This document shows positions 1 to 7,962 of a stretch of DNA of 64,000 nt, piece after piece. The position numbers were made by a program, and so were the translations under genes. Within the stretch, counting starts at the first letter, position 1, and each line of letters begins with the position of its first letter. The DNA comes from Streptomyces sp. NRRL F-5123 (GTDB lineage: Bacteria; Actinomycetota; Actinomycetes; Streptomycetales; Streptomycetaceae). The DNA is taken from positions 180,095 through 244,094 of the forward strand of contig NZ_JOHY01000005.1 in the NCBI RefSeq assembly GCF_000721495.1, read 5' to 3'. The notes under the pieces were generated by a model that did no database searches, had not been told where the DNA came from, and saw only the letters and a list, made by a program, of their open reading frames with translations.

Positions 1-823
1 GCAGCACGTCCAGCAGCGTCGGCGGCACGTCGAGGTCGATGGAGTGCCGGCGGAGCAGCTCCTCGGTGCGGAAACGGACGATCTCCGCCTCGCTCTTCTT
101 GTTGGTCACCACCGGGATGCGGACGAAGTTGAAGCGCCGCTTGAGGGCCGACGACAGGTCGTTGACGCCGCGGTCGCGGCTGTTGGCGGTGGCGATGACC
201 GAGAAGCCCGGCTTGGCGAAGACGATGTTGTCGGCGGTGCCGCCCTCCCCGACCTCCGCGGTGTCGCCGCCCAGCTCCGGCACCGAGATGTACTTCTCCG
301 ACAGGATGGAGATCAGCGCGTCCTGCACGTCGCTGGTGGCGCGGGTCAGTTCCTCGAAGCGGCCGATCGCGCCGGCCTCCATCGCGGTCATGATCGGTGA
401 GGGGATCATCGAGTCGCGCGACTGGCCGCTCGCGATGACCTGGGAGACGTTCCACGAGTACTTGATGTGGTCCTCGGTGGTGCCGGCGGTGCCCTGGACG
501 ACGAGGGTGGAATTGCGGCAGATCGCGGCGGACAGCAGCTCGGCGAGCCAGCTCTTGCCCGTGCCCGGGTCACCGATCAGCAGCAGGCCGCGGTCGGAGG
601 CGAGGGTGACGATCGAGCGCTCCACGAAGCTGCGGTCGCCGAACCACTTCGGGGCGATCTCCCGGTCCAGGCCGTCGGAGCGCTCGGAGCCGAGGACGAA
701 CAGCCGCACCATCTTGGGCGACAGCCGCCACGTGAAGGGCTTCGGGCCGTCGTCGACGGACTCCAGCCAGTCCAGCTCCTCGGCGTACTTGATCTCCGCG
801 GGCGCGCGCAGCAGGTCGGACAT
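1..823 (-). CDS. MoxR-family AAA+ ATPase (3' end beyond window)
   Basis: ATP-driven remodelling ATPase of the MoxR type, expected to act with the VWA protein encoded just upstream. Starting at the ATG at 823, the translation shows Walker A GDPGTGKS at residues 84-91, an acidic Walker B-like stretch RFEELTRA, a sensor-1 region VIATANSRDRG and an arginine-finger-like SSALKRRF. The gene runs off the left edge, so only about 274 codons are visible. It is the last visible gene of a four-gene minus-strand operon, 81 nt after the VWA gene. Family assignment is secure; the client is unknown. Confidence 0.9.
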   Translation of the reverse strand, partial: MSDLLRAPAEIKYAEELDWLESVDDGPKPFTWRLSPKMVRLFVLGSERSDGLDREIAPKWFGDRSFVERSIVTLASDRGLLLIGDPGTGKSWLAELLSAAICRNSTLVVQGTAGTTEDHIKYSWNVSQVIASGQSRDSMIPSPIMTAMEAGAIGRFEELTRATSDVQDALISILSEKYISVPELGGDTAEVGEGGTADNIVFAKPGFSVIATANSRDRGVNDLSSALKRRFNFVRIPVVTNKKSEAEIVRFRTEELLRRHSIDLDVPPTLLDVL

Positions 824-904
824 GTCAGGGCCTTTCTCGCAAGAGGGTCGAACGTGTGAAGGGGCCGCCTTCGCGGCGGAGGTGGTCGGGCGGCACGGCC
901 CGGA

Positions 905-2380
905 TCAGGTGAGGAACGACTTCAGCTCGTGGACGAGCTTGCGTATGTGGCCGGACAGCACCGGCGTGCCCAGATCCTTGAAGCGCTCGCGGAACCACGG
1001 GTTGACGCTGCCGCGGCCGGAGCTGGTCACCGAGCCGACGGGGATGAACCGGGCGCCCGAGCGGTGGATCGCGGCCATGCTCTCGAAGAGCGGTTCGCTG
1101 CGCCATTCGTAGAAGTCGGAGATCCACACCACGACGGTGTTGCGCGGCTCGGCGATCAGCGGCTGCGCCAGGGCCATGGCGACCGTGCCGTCCGTGCCGC
1201 CGCCGAGGTTGGTGCGCAGCAGCGTCTCGAACGGGTCGTGCACCCACGGGGTGAGGTCGAGGGCCTGCGTGTCGTACGCGATCAGATGCACGTCGACCTT
1301 GGGCAGCCCGGCGAAGATCGAGGCCAGGATGGTGCAGTTGACCATCGAGTCGACCATCGAGCCCGACTGGTCGACCACCACGACCAGCCGCTGCGGTGTG
1401 GTGCGGCGGGCGGTCTGCCGGTAGTAGAGCCGGTCGACGTAGAGCTTCTCGTCCTCCGGGCTCCAGTTGGTGAGGTTCTTCCAGATCGTGCGGTCCAGAT
1501 CCAGGTTGCGGAAGACCCGCTTGGGCGGGACGGACCGGTCGATCGCGCCGACCGTGGCCTTCTCGACCTGGGTGCGCAGCACCTCGGCGACCTCGTCGAC
1601 GAAGCGGCGGATCAGAGCCTTGGCGTTGGCCAGCGCGACCCCCGACAGGTTGTTCTTGTCGCGCAGCAACTGCTCGATGAGCGACATGCTCGGCGTGAGC
1701 CGGGCGGCCAGCTGCGGATCGGCCAGCACCTCGCGCAGCTGCATCCGCTTGACGAGGTCGGCCTCGATCGCGGCCAGGTCCGGTCCGATGGCCGGGATCA
1801 GCCGGCTCAGGTCGGGTGCGCCGTGCCCGGCGCCCGTACCGGTCGGGCTGACGCCCCGGCCGCCGCCGCGCAGCTCGCCGGGACGGCAGCCGAGGGCGCG
1901 CTCAAGCCAGCCGGCGTCGGCCTGCCAGCGGGCCAGCTGGCCCGCGGTGACGGCCCCGCCGCCGGTCGCGAAGACGTTGAGCAGCACCTTGGAGACCAGG
2001 GCGGCGCGGCGCACCTCTGCTGCGCGGTCCCTGCCGTCGTCGGCATCGTCGGCGTTACCGCCGTCGTCGTCCGCATCGTCGACGTCGTCCCCGTCGTCCG
2101 CGCCGCTCCCGTCCGGCTCGGGTGGCCGCGGGACCATCAGGCCGTCGAACTCGGCCGCCAGCTCGGGGTGGCGCTGCACCAGGGAGTCGACGGACACCTG
2201 CGGGTCGAGGAGCGCTCCGGGCAGGCCGATGTCCTCGACGACGGCCAGGCTCGCGGACTCCAGGGCCGGCTGCTCCTCCTGGTCGAAGAGCCGGGCGAGC
2301 AGCCGCCAGTAGACCACCTGCCGCCGGGCGTCGTGGGCGGGCGCGGGCGCGGATTCGGGCGCGGTGTGCTGGTCGGTCAT
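905..2380 (-). CDS. VWA-domain protein, partner of MoxR ATPase
   Basis: A 491-aa protein whose C-terminal 155 residues form a von Willebrand factor A domain. The MIDAS metal site is intact: DQSGSM from residue 337, the Thr of GGGTDG near 396 and the Asp of ISDFYEW near 421. A very acidic low-complexity linker lies around residues 95-130, and the middle region is probably helical. In the family, MoxR/VWA pairs act as metal-dependent chaperone or complex-assembly modules (RavA-ViaA of E. coli is the studied example). The ATG at 2380 overlaps the TGA of the upstream gene (ATGA), which fixes the start and implies translational coupling. The client is unknown. Confidence 0.88.
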   Translation of the reverse strand: MTDQHTAPESAPAPAHDARRQVVYWRLLARLFDQEEQPALESASLAVVEDIGLPGALLDPQVSVDSLVQRHPELAAEFDGLMVPRPPEPDGSGADDGDDVDDADDDGGNADDADDGRDRAAEVRRAALVSKVLLNVFATGGGAVTAGQLARWQADAGWLERALGCRPGELRGGGRGVSPTGTGAGHGAPDLSRLIPAIGPDLAAIEADLVKRMQLREVLADPQLAARLTPSMSLIEQLLRDKNNLSGVALANAKALIRRFVDEVAEVLRTQVEKATVGAIDRSVPPKRVFRNLDLDRTIWKNLTNWSPEDEKLYVDRLYYRQTARRTTPQRLVVVVDQSGSMVDSMVNCTILASIFAGLPKVDVHLIAYDTQALDLTPWVHDPFETLLRTNLGGGTDGTVAMALAQPLIAEPRNTVVVWISDFYEWRSEPLFESMAAIHRSGARFIPVGSVTSSGRGSVNPWFRERFKDLGTPVLSGHIRKLVHELKSFLT

Positions 2381-3768
2381 TTCCGCAGCAGCCTTCCCGC
2401 GCGCTCCCGCAACGCCGCGGCGGCGTCGGTGGCGGCCTTCTCCGCCTTGGCCCCGGTCTTGTCGGCGGTGCCGCCCGCCCACGCCCCCGCGTGCAGCGCG
2501 ACGGGCTTCTTGCGGACGACGCTCTCGACGGCGAGCGGCTGGAGGCGGAAGGCGCCCGCGTCCCAGCGCAGCAGGCCGATGCAGGCGGCGGACTTCGCGA
2601 CGGCCTCCGGCGTCAGCGGGCCGGCGACCGGGACGCGGTCGGTGTCGACGGGCAGCTCACCGCCCGCGAAGGTGAGGACCAGGCCCTTCTCCTCGTCCTG
2701 CGCGGCCGTGTAGCCCTCCACGAAGACCGGGACGGCGATCCGCGCCGGGTGCCGGTCGAGCGGCGCTGTCGCCAGGTCCGCGGCCGCGGGCATCGCGACC
2801 CTGGCCGTGCTGAACGCGTCGGCCGGCTCCCCCGGGCGGGCGCACGCGTCGTCCCAGACCAGATCGCCCTCGGCCGTGAGCGGCATGCCCGTGACGTCCA
2901 TGCAGCGGCCCTCGCCCGCGGCGGCCAGCAGCGACATGTGCGGGCGCAGCAGCTGCCACAGGCCCGCGCCCACCACGGTCTCCGGCTTGGGCGCCGACAC
3001 GCTCGCCCGCACCAGCAGCGCCGTGGACCCGTCGGCGGGCTCGAACACCGCATGCACCTGGGCCTGGACGGCCGTGGCGTGCTCGTGCAGGTCGACACCG
3101 AGCGGCAGCAGGCGGCCGGTCGCCCGGCCCCCGGCGGTCGCGCCGGCGGCGCCGGGAAGCGTCAGCAGCAGCGCGCGCGACCACAGGTCGGCCCAGCGGC
3201 GGACCGGGAGGCGCTCCAGGGCGGCGCCGGGGCAGCACGCGGCCAGCTCGTCTGCGAACCCGTCGAGGAGCGCGGCCAGGCGGCGCAGTGCCGGGTCCGG
3301 CAGCATCGCCGAGACGACCGGCGCGGCGCCCGAGACGACCTCGTGGTCCATACCGCGCCAGCCGCAGCGGGCCAGGTCCGACAGCCAGGAGCGGGCGGCC
3401 GCCAGGACGTTCACCGCCTGCTGCGCACCCGGCTCCGGGGCGGCGGGCTCGGCGGCGGACCGCCCCGTCGCCTCGGCCGCACGGGCGGCCAGTGCGTCGT
3501 GAACCGAGCCGAGCAGGGCGGTGCGGCCCGCGGCGAGCGCAACGAAGTGGTCCTCGCCCGCCGCCCCCGCCGCGGCCTTCTCCGCGGCCTCGGCGACCTT
3601 CCCGGCCAGCGGCGACCCGGCGAGCGCGCCCGCCAGGGCAGCCAGGCCCGCCGCCTGCGCGGGCTGCGGGCGCAGCAGGCCGGAGGCAAGCGCCTCGTCG
3701 AAGGCGTCGACGACGGCCAGGGCCTCGTCGAGCCCGTCGATCTCCTCGGCCAGCACGTCCGCCCGCAT
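2377..3768 (-). CDS. unrecognised 463-aa protein of the MoxR/VWA/SWIM operon
   Basis: I do not recognise this family. The 463-residue product is Ala-rich, without a signal peptide, membrane span or obvious catalytic motif. The N-terminal half looks helical (repeated Ala/Leu stretches) and the C-terminal half has more beta character, ending in a basic Arg/Leu/Lys tail. It sits between the SWIM zinc-finger gene and the VWA gene, overlapping both (TGATG at its start, ATGA at its end). It is therefore almost certainly co-translated with them and likely a structural or adaptor part of the same complex. The start ATG at 3768 is chosen because it overlaps the upstream stop. Confidence 0.75.
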   Translation of the reverse strand: MRADVLAEEIDGLDEALAVVDAFDEALASGLLRPQPAQAAGLAALAGALAGSPLAGKVAEAAEKAAAGAAGEDHFVALAAGRTALLGSVHDALAARAAEATGRSAAEPAAPEPGAQQAVNVLAAARSWLSDLARCGWRGMDHEVVSGAAPVVSAMLPDPALRRLAALLDGFADELAACCPGAALERLPVRRWADLWSRALLLTLPGAAGATAGGRATGRLLPLGVDLHEHATAVQAQVHAVFEPADGSTALLVRASVSAPKPETVVGAGLWQLLRPHMSLLAAAGEGRCMDVTGMPLTAEGDLVWDDACARPGEPADAFSTARVAMPAAADLATAPLDRHPARIAVPVFVEGYTAAQDEEKGLVLTFAGGELPVDTDRVPVAGPLTPEAVAKSAACIGLLRWDAGAFRLQPLAVESVVRKKPVALHAGAWAGGTADKTGAKAEKAATDAAAALRERAGRLLRK

Positions 3769-4283
3769 CACGCCACCGCCCTGGTCGGCGGGAACCACTG
3801 CATCTCCGGCAGCGGCGCGGTGGTCGGCGCCAGCTCCAGGTAGCTCAGCTGGCGCAGGAAGCGGCTGAAGACGGAGGCGGCCGCCGACGAGTCGCCCTGC
3901 TGCGGGCGGGCCTGCACCATCGGCGTGAGGACCGCGTCGGAGTCCGCCCCGGCCTCGACGGGATCCAGCCGCATGTAGCGGGCGACGCGCTGCGCGCCGT
4001 ACTGGAGGACGGCCTCGCCGACGAGCGCGCGGATGTGGTTGCAGAACATGCCGCGCGCGCCGCCGCAGGGGCGGTTGTTGTTCGTGCTGCAGGTGAACGC
4101 GAACGAGCCCGCGGCGACCGACGAGACGTACACCCGCGCTATGTCCGAGCCGCTCGACACCACTCCCTGCAACCGCCCGTCGGCCAGCTCGACGAACGGC
4201 ACCTTGGCGAGCTTGCGCGGACTGGCGGGCGCCACCACCCGCACCGTGCTGGATTTCCCCCAGTCGGGCTCCCACTCGGACAA
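3768..4283 (-). CDS. SWIM zinc-finger protein, first gene of MoxR/VWA operon
   Basis: A 171-aa protein with a SWIM-type zinc-binding motif: Cys65, Cys73, Cys81 and His83, the last two in the order Cys-Asn-His. SWIM domains bind DNA or proteins. The best start is TTG at 4283, because AGAGGAG lies 8 nt upstream; no ATG or GTG in frame is as well placed, although a GTG 24 nt upstream is possible. The TGA overlaps the next ATG (TGATG). The SWIM/MoxR/VWA association is a recurrent actinobacterial gene neighbourhood; its biochemical role is not established. Confidence 0.82.
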   Translation of the reverse strand: MSEWEPDWGKSSTVRVVAPASPRKLAKVPFVELADGRLQGVVSSGSDIARVYVSSVAAGSFAFTCSTNNNRPCGGARGMFCNHIRALVGEAVLQYGAQRVARYMRLDPVEAGADSDAVLTPMVQARPQQGDSSAAASVFSRFLRQLSYLELAPTTAPLPEMQWFPPTRAVA

Positions 4284-4947
4284 CGCGTCATCTCCTCTGC
4301 ACACGCCGGGATTTGCGCGCCTGACCGGCGCGACACCACTGAAGGTAGTGGGAGGGTCTGACAACGCCGATCTTGAGCGGAGGCCCTGCCCGTCGGCCCC
4401 GGTGGGGGGCCGGACGCCGTCGCGAAACGGCCGCCGGGAAGGGACGTGAGGACCGCGGAAGGCGCCACCCGAGGGCCCCGCGGACGGGCCGGGGGCCGGA
4501 GCACGGCACGGGGCGGCCGGGAGCGGGCTCCGTGGCTGCGCACGGCGAAGCACGGGCCCGCCCCCTGGCCGCGCACGGCGGAGCACGGGCCCGCGGCCTG
4601 CGGCCCGCTGCCGTTCGGGGTCAGGCGGCGGCACGGGCACGCCGGAGACCGCCGGGCAGAGCCGCGGGAGGGCCCTGTACGGGCCAATCGTCAACGGGGA
4701 GCACCGGCCTCCGGGGCGTGTCCGCAAGGCCCCGTCGTCGGTCCGGAGGGCCGGGCCGGCGGGGGCCGGCGCTCCCCCGGAGCTTCGCCCGGGAGGCACT
4801 CCCGATCGCAGCTCGGAGGGGTCGTCCTCGTAGGGGGCCTGCTCGGACGAGCCCGGCAACGCGGGGCGCACCTCCCGCCGAGGGCAGGGGGCGCGTGTCG
4901 GGCGGGATTTCGCGGACACGCCCCAGGGTCGGAGTCGGCGGTGGGGT
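4284..4947. other. gene-less GC-rich spacer with short direct repeat
   Basis: No convincing gene on either strand. It holds the promoter region of the SWIM operon on its left side and the end of the GH3 unit on its right. A 25-nt motif containing GCGCACGGCG and AGCACGGGCCCG occurs twice with one or two differences, at 4536-4560 and 4569-4593 (33-nt period). Fragments of the motif recur nearby. Long open frames here are a by-product of GC content. Confidence 0.6.
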
Positions 4948-4983
4948 GGGGCGCCTCCCGCCGTCAGGAGCGGGAGGCGCCCC
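4948..4983 (-). terminator. terminator after GH3 beta-glucosidase gene
   Basis: A perfect 13-bp inverted repeat (GGGGCGCCTCCCG / CGGGAGGCGCCCC) with a 10-nt loop, 30 nt past the GH3 stop codon. There is no U tract, as is common in Streptomyces. Confidence 0.75.
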
Positions 4984-5013
4984 GGTCCGGGGTGGCCCCG
5001 GTGTGACGGGCGG

Positions 5014-7560
5014 TCAGGGGGCGAGCAGCGCGGAGAGCGGTTGCCGAGCGGCGGAGGGGCCGGCGTGCAGCACGTACGGGCCGGGGCGCGGCACCCAGCG
5101 GGCCTCCGCCGGCGACCAGCGCTGCAGCGCCCGCGGCTCGATCCGCACCTCGGCGACCGCGGACGCGCCGGGCGCCGCGTGCACGGCGGCGTATCCGGCG
5201 AGCCGCGGGCCGCCGTCGTCGTGCTCGTCCGGACCCGTCGTCAGATAGACCTGGACGACCTCCCGCCCGCCGCGGGTACCGGTGTTGCGCACCGTGACCA
5301 GGGCGGTCGCGCCCGGTCCTGCGGAGTCCGGCTCCGGCGGCCGCACCTCCAGCGCCTCGTACGCCCAGGTGGTGTAGCCGAGGCCGTGGCCGAACCAGTA
5401 CGCCGGTTCCACTCCCGCGCGGCGCCAGGCGCGGTGGCCGACGTACGGGCCCTCCGCGTAACGCAGCACGCCGTCCGCGGGGGCCGTGGCGGGCAGCGGT
5501 GCGCCCGCGGCCCGCGCGGCCCAGGTGGTGGGGAGCCGCCCGCCCGGCTCGGCGCGGCCGAAGAGGACATCGGCGAGCCCGTGCCCGGCCTCCTGGCCCG
5601 GGAACCAGCACAGCAGCACTGCGGGAGCGCTCTCCCGCCACGGCAGCTCGACCGGGCCGCCCGCGTTGACGATCACCACCGTGCGCGGGTTGGCGGCGGC
5701 CACCGCCGCGACCAGCTCGTCCTGGCGGCCCGGCAGTGCGAGCGAGGTGCGGTCGGCGCCCTCGCTCTCGATCTCGTCCGTGGTGCCGACCACCACGACC
5801 GCCGCGTCGGCGCCGCGCGCGCACGCGACGGCCTCGGCGAAGGCCTCGTCCTCCGCGGGCTGCGGCGCGTCGGCGGCCAGCGCGACGGCCAGCCCCTGGT
5901 CCGGCCGCAGCTCCCGGGTGGCGACCAGGTGCAGCGGCTCGCCCGCGACGGCCTTGCGGACCGCGGTGCGGAAGGACGGCGCCACGTGCACGTACGTCGG
6001 GTCGTCGGATTCCGGCTCCACGACGGTGCCGATCAGCTCCTCGCCGTCCACGCGCAGCGCGACCGCGCCCAGGCCCACGACCGACAGCCGCCACTCCCCC
6101 GTGGCCGTGGGCGTGAAATGCGCGCTGACCTCGACGGACGCCGCCGTACGGGCCAGGTCCGGCGCGTCGCCGGGCTCCAGGACGCGGCCGCTGAGCCGGT
6201 GTTCGGCGCACAGCTCGGCGCCGTCGGCGGCCAGGTAGCGGACCAGCACCCCGGGGTCGCCGGTGCGCGGGTCGACGGCGTTGCCGGGGTGCAGCGGGGT
6301 CGGCCGGGTGCCCAGCCGCACGCCCTCCGCGTGCACCACCTCGGTGCCGGTGCCGGAGAGCGCTTCCCGGATACCGTCCAGCGGTGACACGACCGCCTCC
6401 GGGAAGACGCCCGCGCTGCCCCCGCCCTGCACCCGCGCCGCGGCGGCGTTCGGCCCGATCACCGCGAGCCGCGCGAGCAGGCCGGGTACGGCGGACGCGC
6501 CCGGGACCCCCGGGGGAACCGCACCGGGAGCCGCCGCCGGAACCAGCGGCAGCAACCCGCCCTCGTTGCGCAGCAGTACGCAGCCAGCGGCCACCGCTCG
6601 GCGCAGCAGGGCGCGCGGCTCGGCGGGCGCCGGGGCGGCCGGCGGCGGCCCGGCTCCTTCCAGCGCGCCGACCCGCGCGGCGAGCCGCAGCAGCCGCCGC
6701 ACCTTGGCGTCCACCAGCTCCTCCGGAACCCGCCCCGCGCGTACGGCCGCGACCAGCGGCTCCCCCCACAGAGGGTGCGGGCCGGGCATCGCGAGGTCCT
6801 GTGCGGCGAGCGCGGCCGGCTCCGTACTGCGCACAGCGCCCCAGTCGGAGACGACGACTCCGTCGAACCCCCAGGAGCCCTTGAGGGGTTCGGCGAGCAG
6901 CGGGCTGTGCGACATCGTGACGCCGTTGACGCGGTTGTACGCGGACATCACCACCCACACCCCGGCGCGCACCGCGGCCTCGAAGGGGGCGAGGTAGACC
7001 TCGTGCAGGGTGCGCTCGTCGACGCGGGCGTCCAGGGTGAGGCGGTCGGTCTCGGAGTCGTTGGCGACGTAGTGCTTCGCCGTCGCGGCGACTCCGCCGG
7101 CCTGCACGCCGCGGATGTAGGCGGCGGCGGTGCGGCCGACGAGGAGCGGGTCCTCGGCGAAGCACTCGAAGTGGCGGCCGGCGGCGGGGGTGCGGTGCAG
7201 GTTGAGGGTCGGGGCGAGCAGCACGTGGATGCGCTTGCGGCGGGCCTCGGCGGCGAGCAGCCCGCCCAGTTCGGCGACCAGTCCGTCGTCCCAGGCGGCG
7301 GCGAGCGCGGTCGGGGAGGGCAGCGCCAGCGCGGTGTCGCGCTCGTCCCAGCGCTCGCCGCGGACACCGGCCGGGCCGTCGGAGAAGCCCAGCGCACGCA
7401 GGCCGACGGCGGGTTCCGGCGCGGTGCGGAAGGTCCCGGCGCCGGACAGCAGCCGGATCTTCGCGGGCAGGTCGAGCCGGGCGACGAGGGCGTCGAGCCG
7501 CTCGTCGGTGAGCGCGGGTGCGGTGGCGGGCGGCACGGGCACGGGCCCTGGGGTGATCAT
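5014..7560 (-). CDS. GH3 beta-glucosidase with PA14-like insert, cytoplasmic
   Basis: Hydrolyses beta-glucosides to glucose. The 848-aa product has a GH3 N-terminal barrel with the KH motif at Lys162-His163 and the nucleophile Asp239 in VVVSDWGAV. A PA14-like beta domain follows near residues 400-560, then the GH3 C-terminal domain with DEIESEGADR as the likely acid/base loop, and a fibronectin-III-like tail. There is no signal peptide, so the enzyme should act on imported oligosaccharides. The start is the second of two close ATGs, because GAAGGG lies 6 nt before it; an ATG at 7566 is less well spaced. It is divergent from the secreted glucanase at 7963, with a perfect LacI-type operator over its promoter. 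Substrate preference for beta-1,3-linked glucosides is inferred from context. Confidence 0.92.
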   Translation of the reverse strand: MITPGPVPVPPATAPALTDERLDALVARLDLPAKIRLLSGAGTFRTAPEPAVGLRALGFSDGPAGVRGERWDERDTALALPSPTALAAAWDDGLVAELGGLLAAEARRKRIHVLLAPTLNLHRTPAAGRHFECFAEDPLLVGRTAAAYIRGVQAGGVAATAKHYVANDSETDRLTLDARVDERTLHEVYLAPFEAAVRAGVWVVMSAYNRVNGVTMSHSPLLAEPLKGSWGFDGVVVSDWGAVRSTEPAALAAQDLAMPGPHPLWGEPLVAAVRAGRVPEELVDAKVRRLLRLAARVGALEGAGPPPAAPAPAEPRALLRRAVAAGCVLLRNEGGLLPLVPAAAPGAVPPGVPGASAVPGLLARLAVIGPNAAAARVQGGGSAGVFPEAVVSPLDGIREALSGTGTEVVHAEGVRLGTRPTPLHPGNAVDPRTGDPGVLVRYLAADGAELCAEHRLSGRVLEPGDAPDLARTAASVEVSAHFTPTATGEWRLSVVGLGAVALRVDGEELIGTVVEPESDDPTYVHVAPSFRTAVRKAVAGEPLHLVATRELRPDQGLAVALAADAPQPAEDEAFAEAVACARGADAAVVVVGTTDEIESEGADRTSLALPGRQDELVAAVAAANPRTVVIVNAGGPVELPWRESAPAVLLCWFPGQEAGHGLADVLFGRAEPGGRLPTTWAARAAGAPLPATAPADGVLRYAEGPYVGHRAWRRAGVEPAYWFGHGLGYTTWAYEALEVRPPEPDSAGPGATALVTVRNTGTRGGREVVQVYLTTGPDEHDDGGPRLAGYAAVHAAPGASAVAEVRIEPRALQRWSPAEARWVPRPGPYVLHAGPSAARQPLSALLAP

Positions 7561-7672
7561 GGTCATCCCTTCATGGCCTTCCGTGCGGCGCCGCCCGCGG
7601 CGTGACGGCCCATCGGCGGGAAGGCCGCGGTGAGCGGCAGGCTGGGGACGAGTGGTCCGGATGGCGTCAATA

Positions 7673-7694
7673 TGTGGGAGAGCGCTCTCCCACA
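7673..7694. promoter_or_regulatory. LacI-type operator at the GH3 promoter (perfect 22-bp palindrome)
   Basis: The palindrome is perfect over 22 bp; its core is TGGGAGAGCGCTCTCCCA. Read on the minus strand it begins about 6 nt after the -10, so it covers the probable transcription start of the GH3 gene. The central CG and AGCGCT core are typical of LacI/CebR operators. Same core as the sites at 7870, 11207, 31658, 31691 and 61737. Confidence 0.85.
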
Positions 7695-7699
7695 CGGCC

Positions 7700-7728
7700 A
7701 CCCTGTCCGCCCGCCGACCGGGTGTCAA
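7700..7728 (-). promoter_or_regulatory. promoter of GH3 gene
   Basis: On the minus strand, TTGACA (7728-7723) is followed after 17 nt by CAGGGT (7705-7700). The predicted start falls at the edge of the operator at 7673-7694. The -35 is consensus and the -10 is weak. Confidence 0.6.
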
Positions 7729-7829
7729 GCCCCGCCGCAGCCCGCGGCGCGGCTCGCCGCGACCCAGCCGCCGGCGGCCCGCCACGGCCCCCTCACCCGC
7801 CCCACGAGAGGCCGTTCACGTCGCATCCC

Positions 7830-7859
7830 TTGACACCCCGGAAACCATGGGGCAACCAT
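7830..7859 (+). promoter_or_regulatory. promoter of secreted GH16/GH-A glucanase gene
   Basis: TTGACA at 7830-7835 with AACCAT 18 nt downstream (7854-7859). The -35 is exact and the -10 weak. The operator at 7870-7887 lies about 10 nt past the -10, at the transcription start. Confidence 0.55.
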
Positions 7860-7869
7860 CGGGGGCCAC

Positions 7870-7887
7870 TGAGAGAGCGCTCTCCCA
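7870..7887. promoter_or_regulatory. LacI-type operator at the GH16/GH-A promoter
   Basis: TGAGAGAGCGCTCTCCCA, an 18-bp palindrome with one mismatched pair. Its centre is 195 bp from the centre of the GH3 operator, so one repressor could bridge the divergent promoters by looping (inference). Confidence 0.82.
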
Positions 7888-7962
7888 GATCACATTTCCC
7901 CTCCCCCACCGCAGTTCTCCCCCCACCTCCTCCACCCCCACCCCCCACCGCTGGAGTCCGTC

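Noticed and set aside
5623..5636. GGGAGCGCTCTCCC inside the GH3 gene resembling the operator
   Set aside because: It is not symmetric, lies deep in coding sequence and is explained by codons of the protein.
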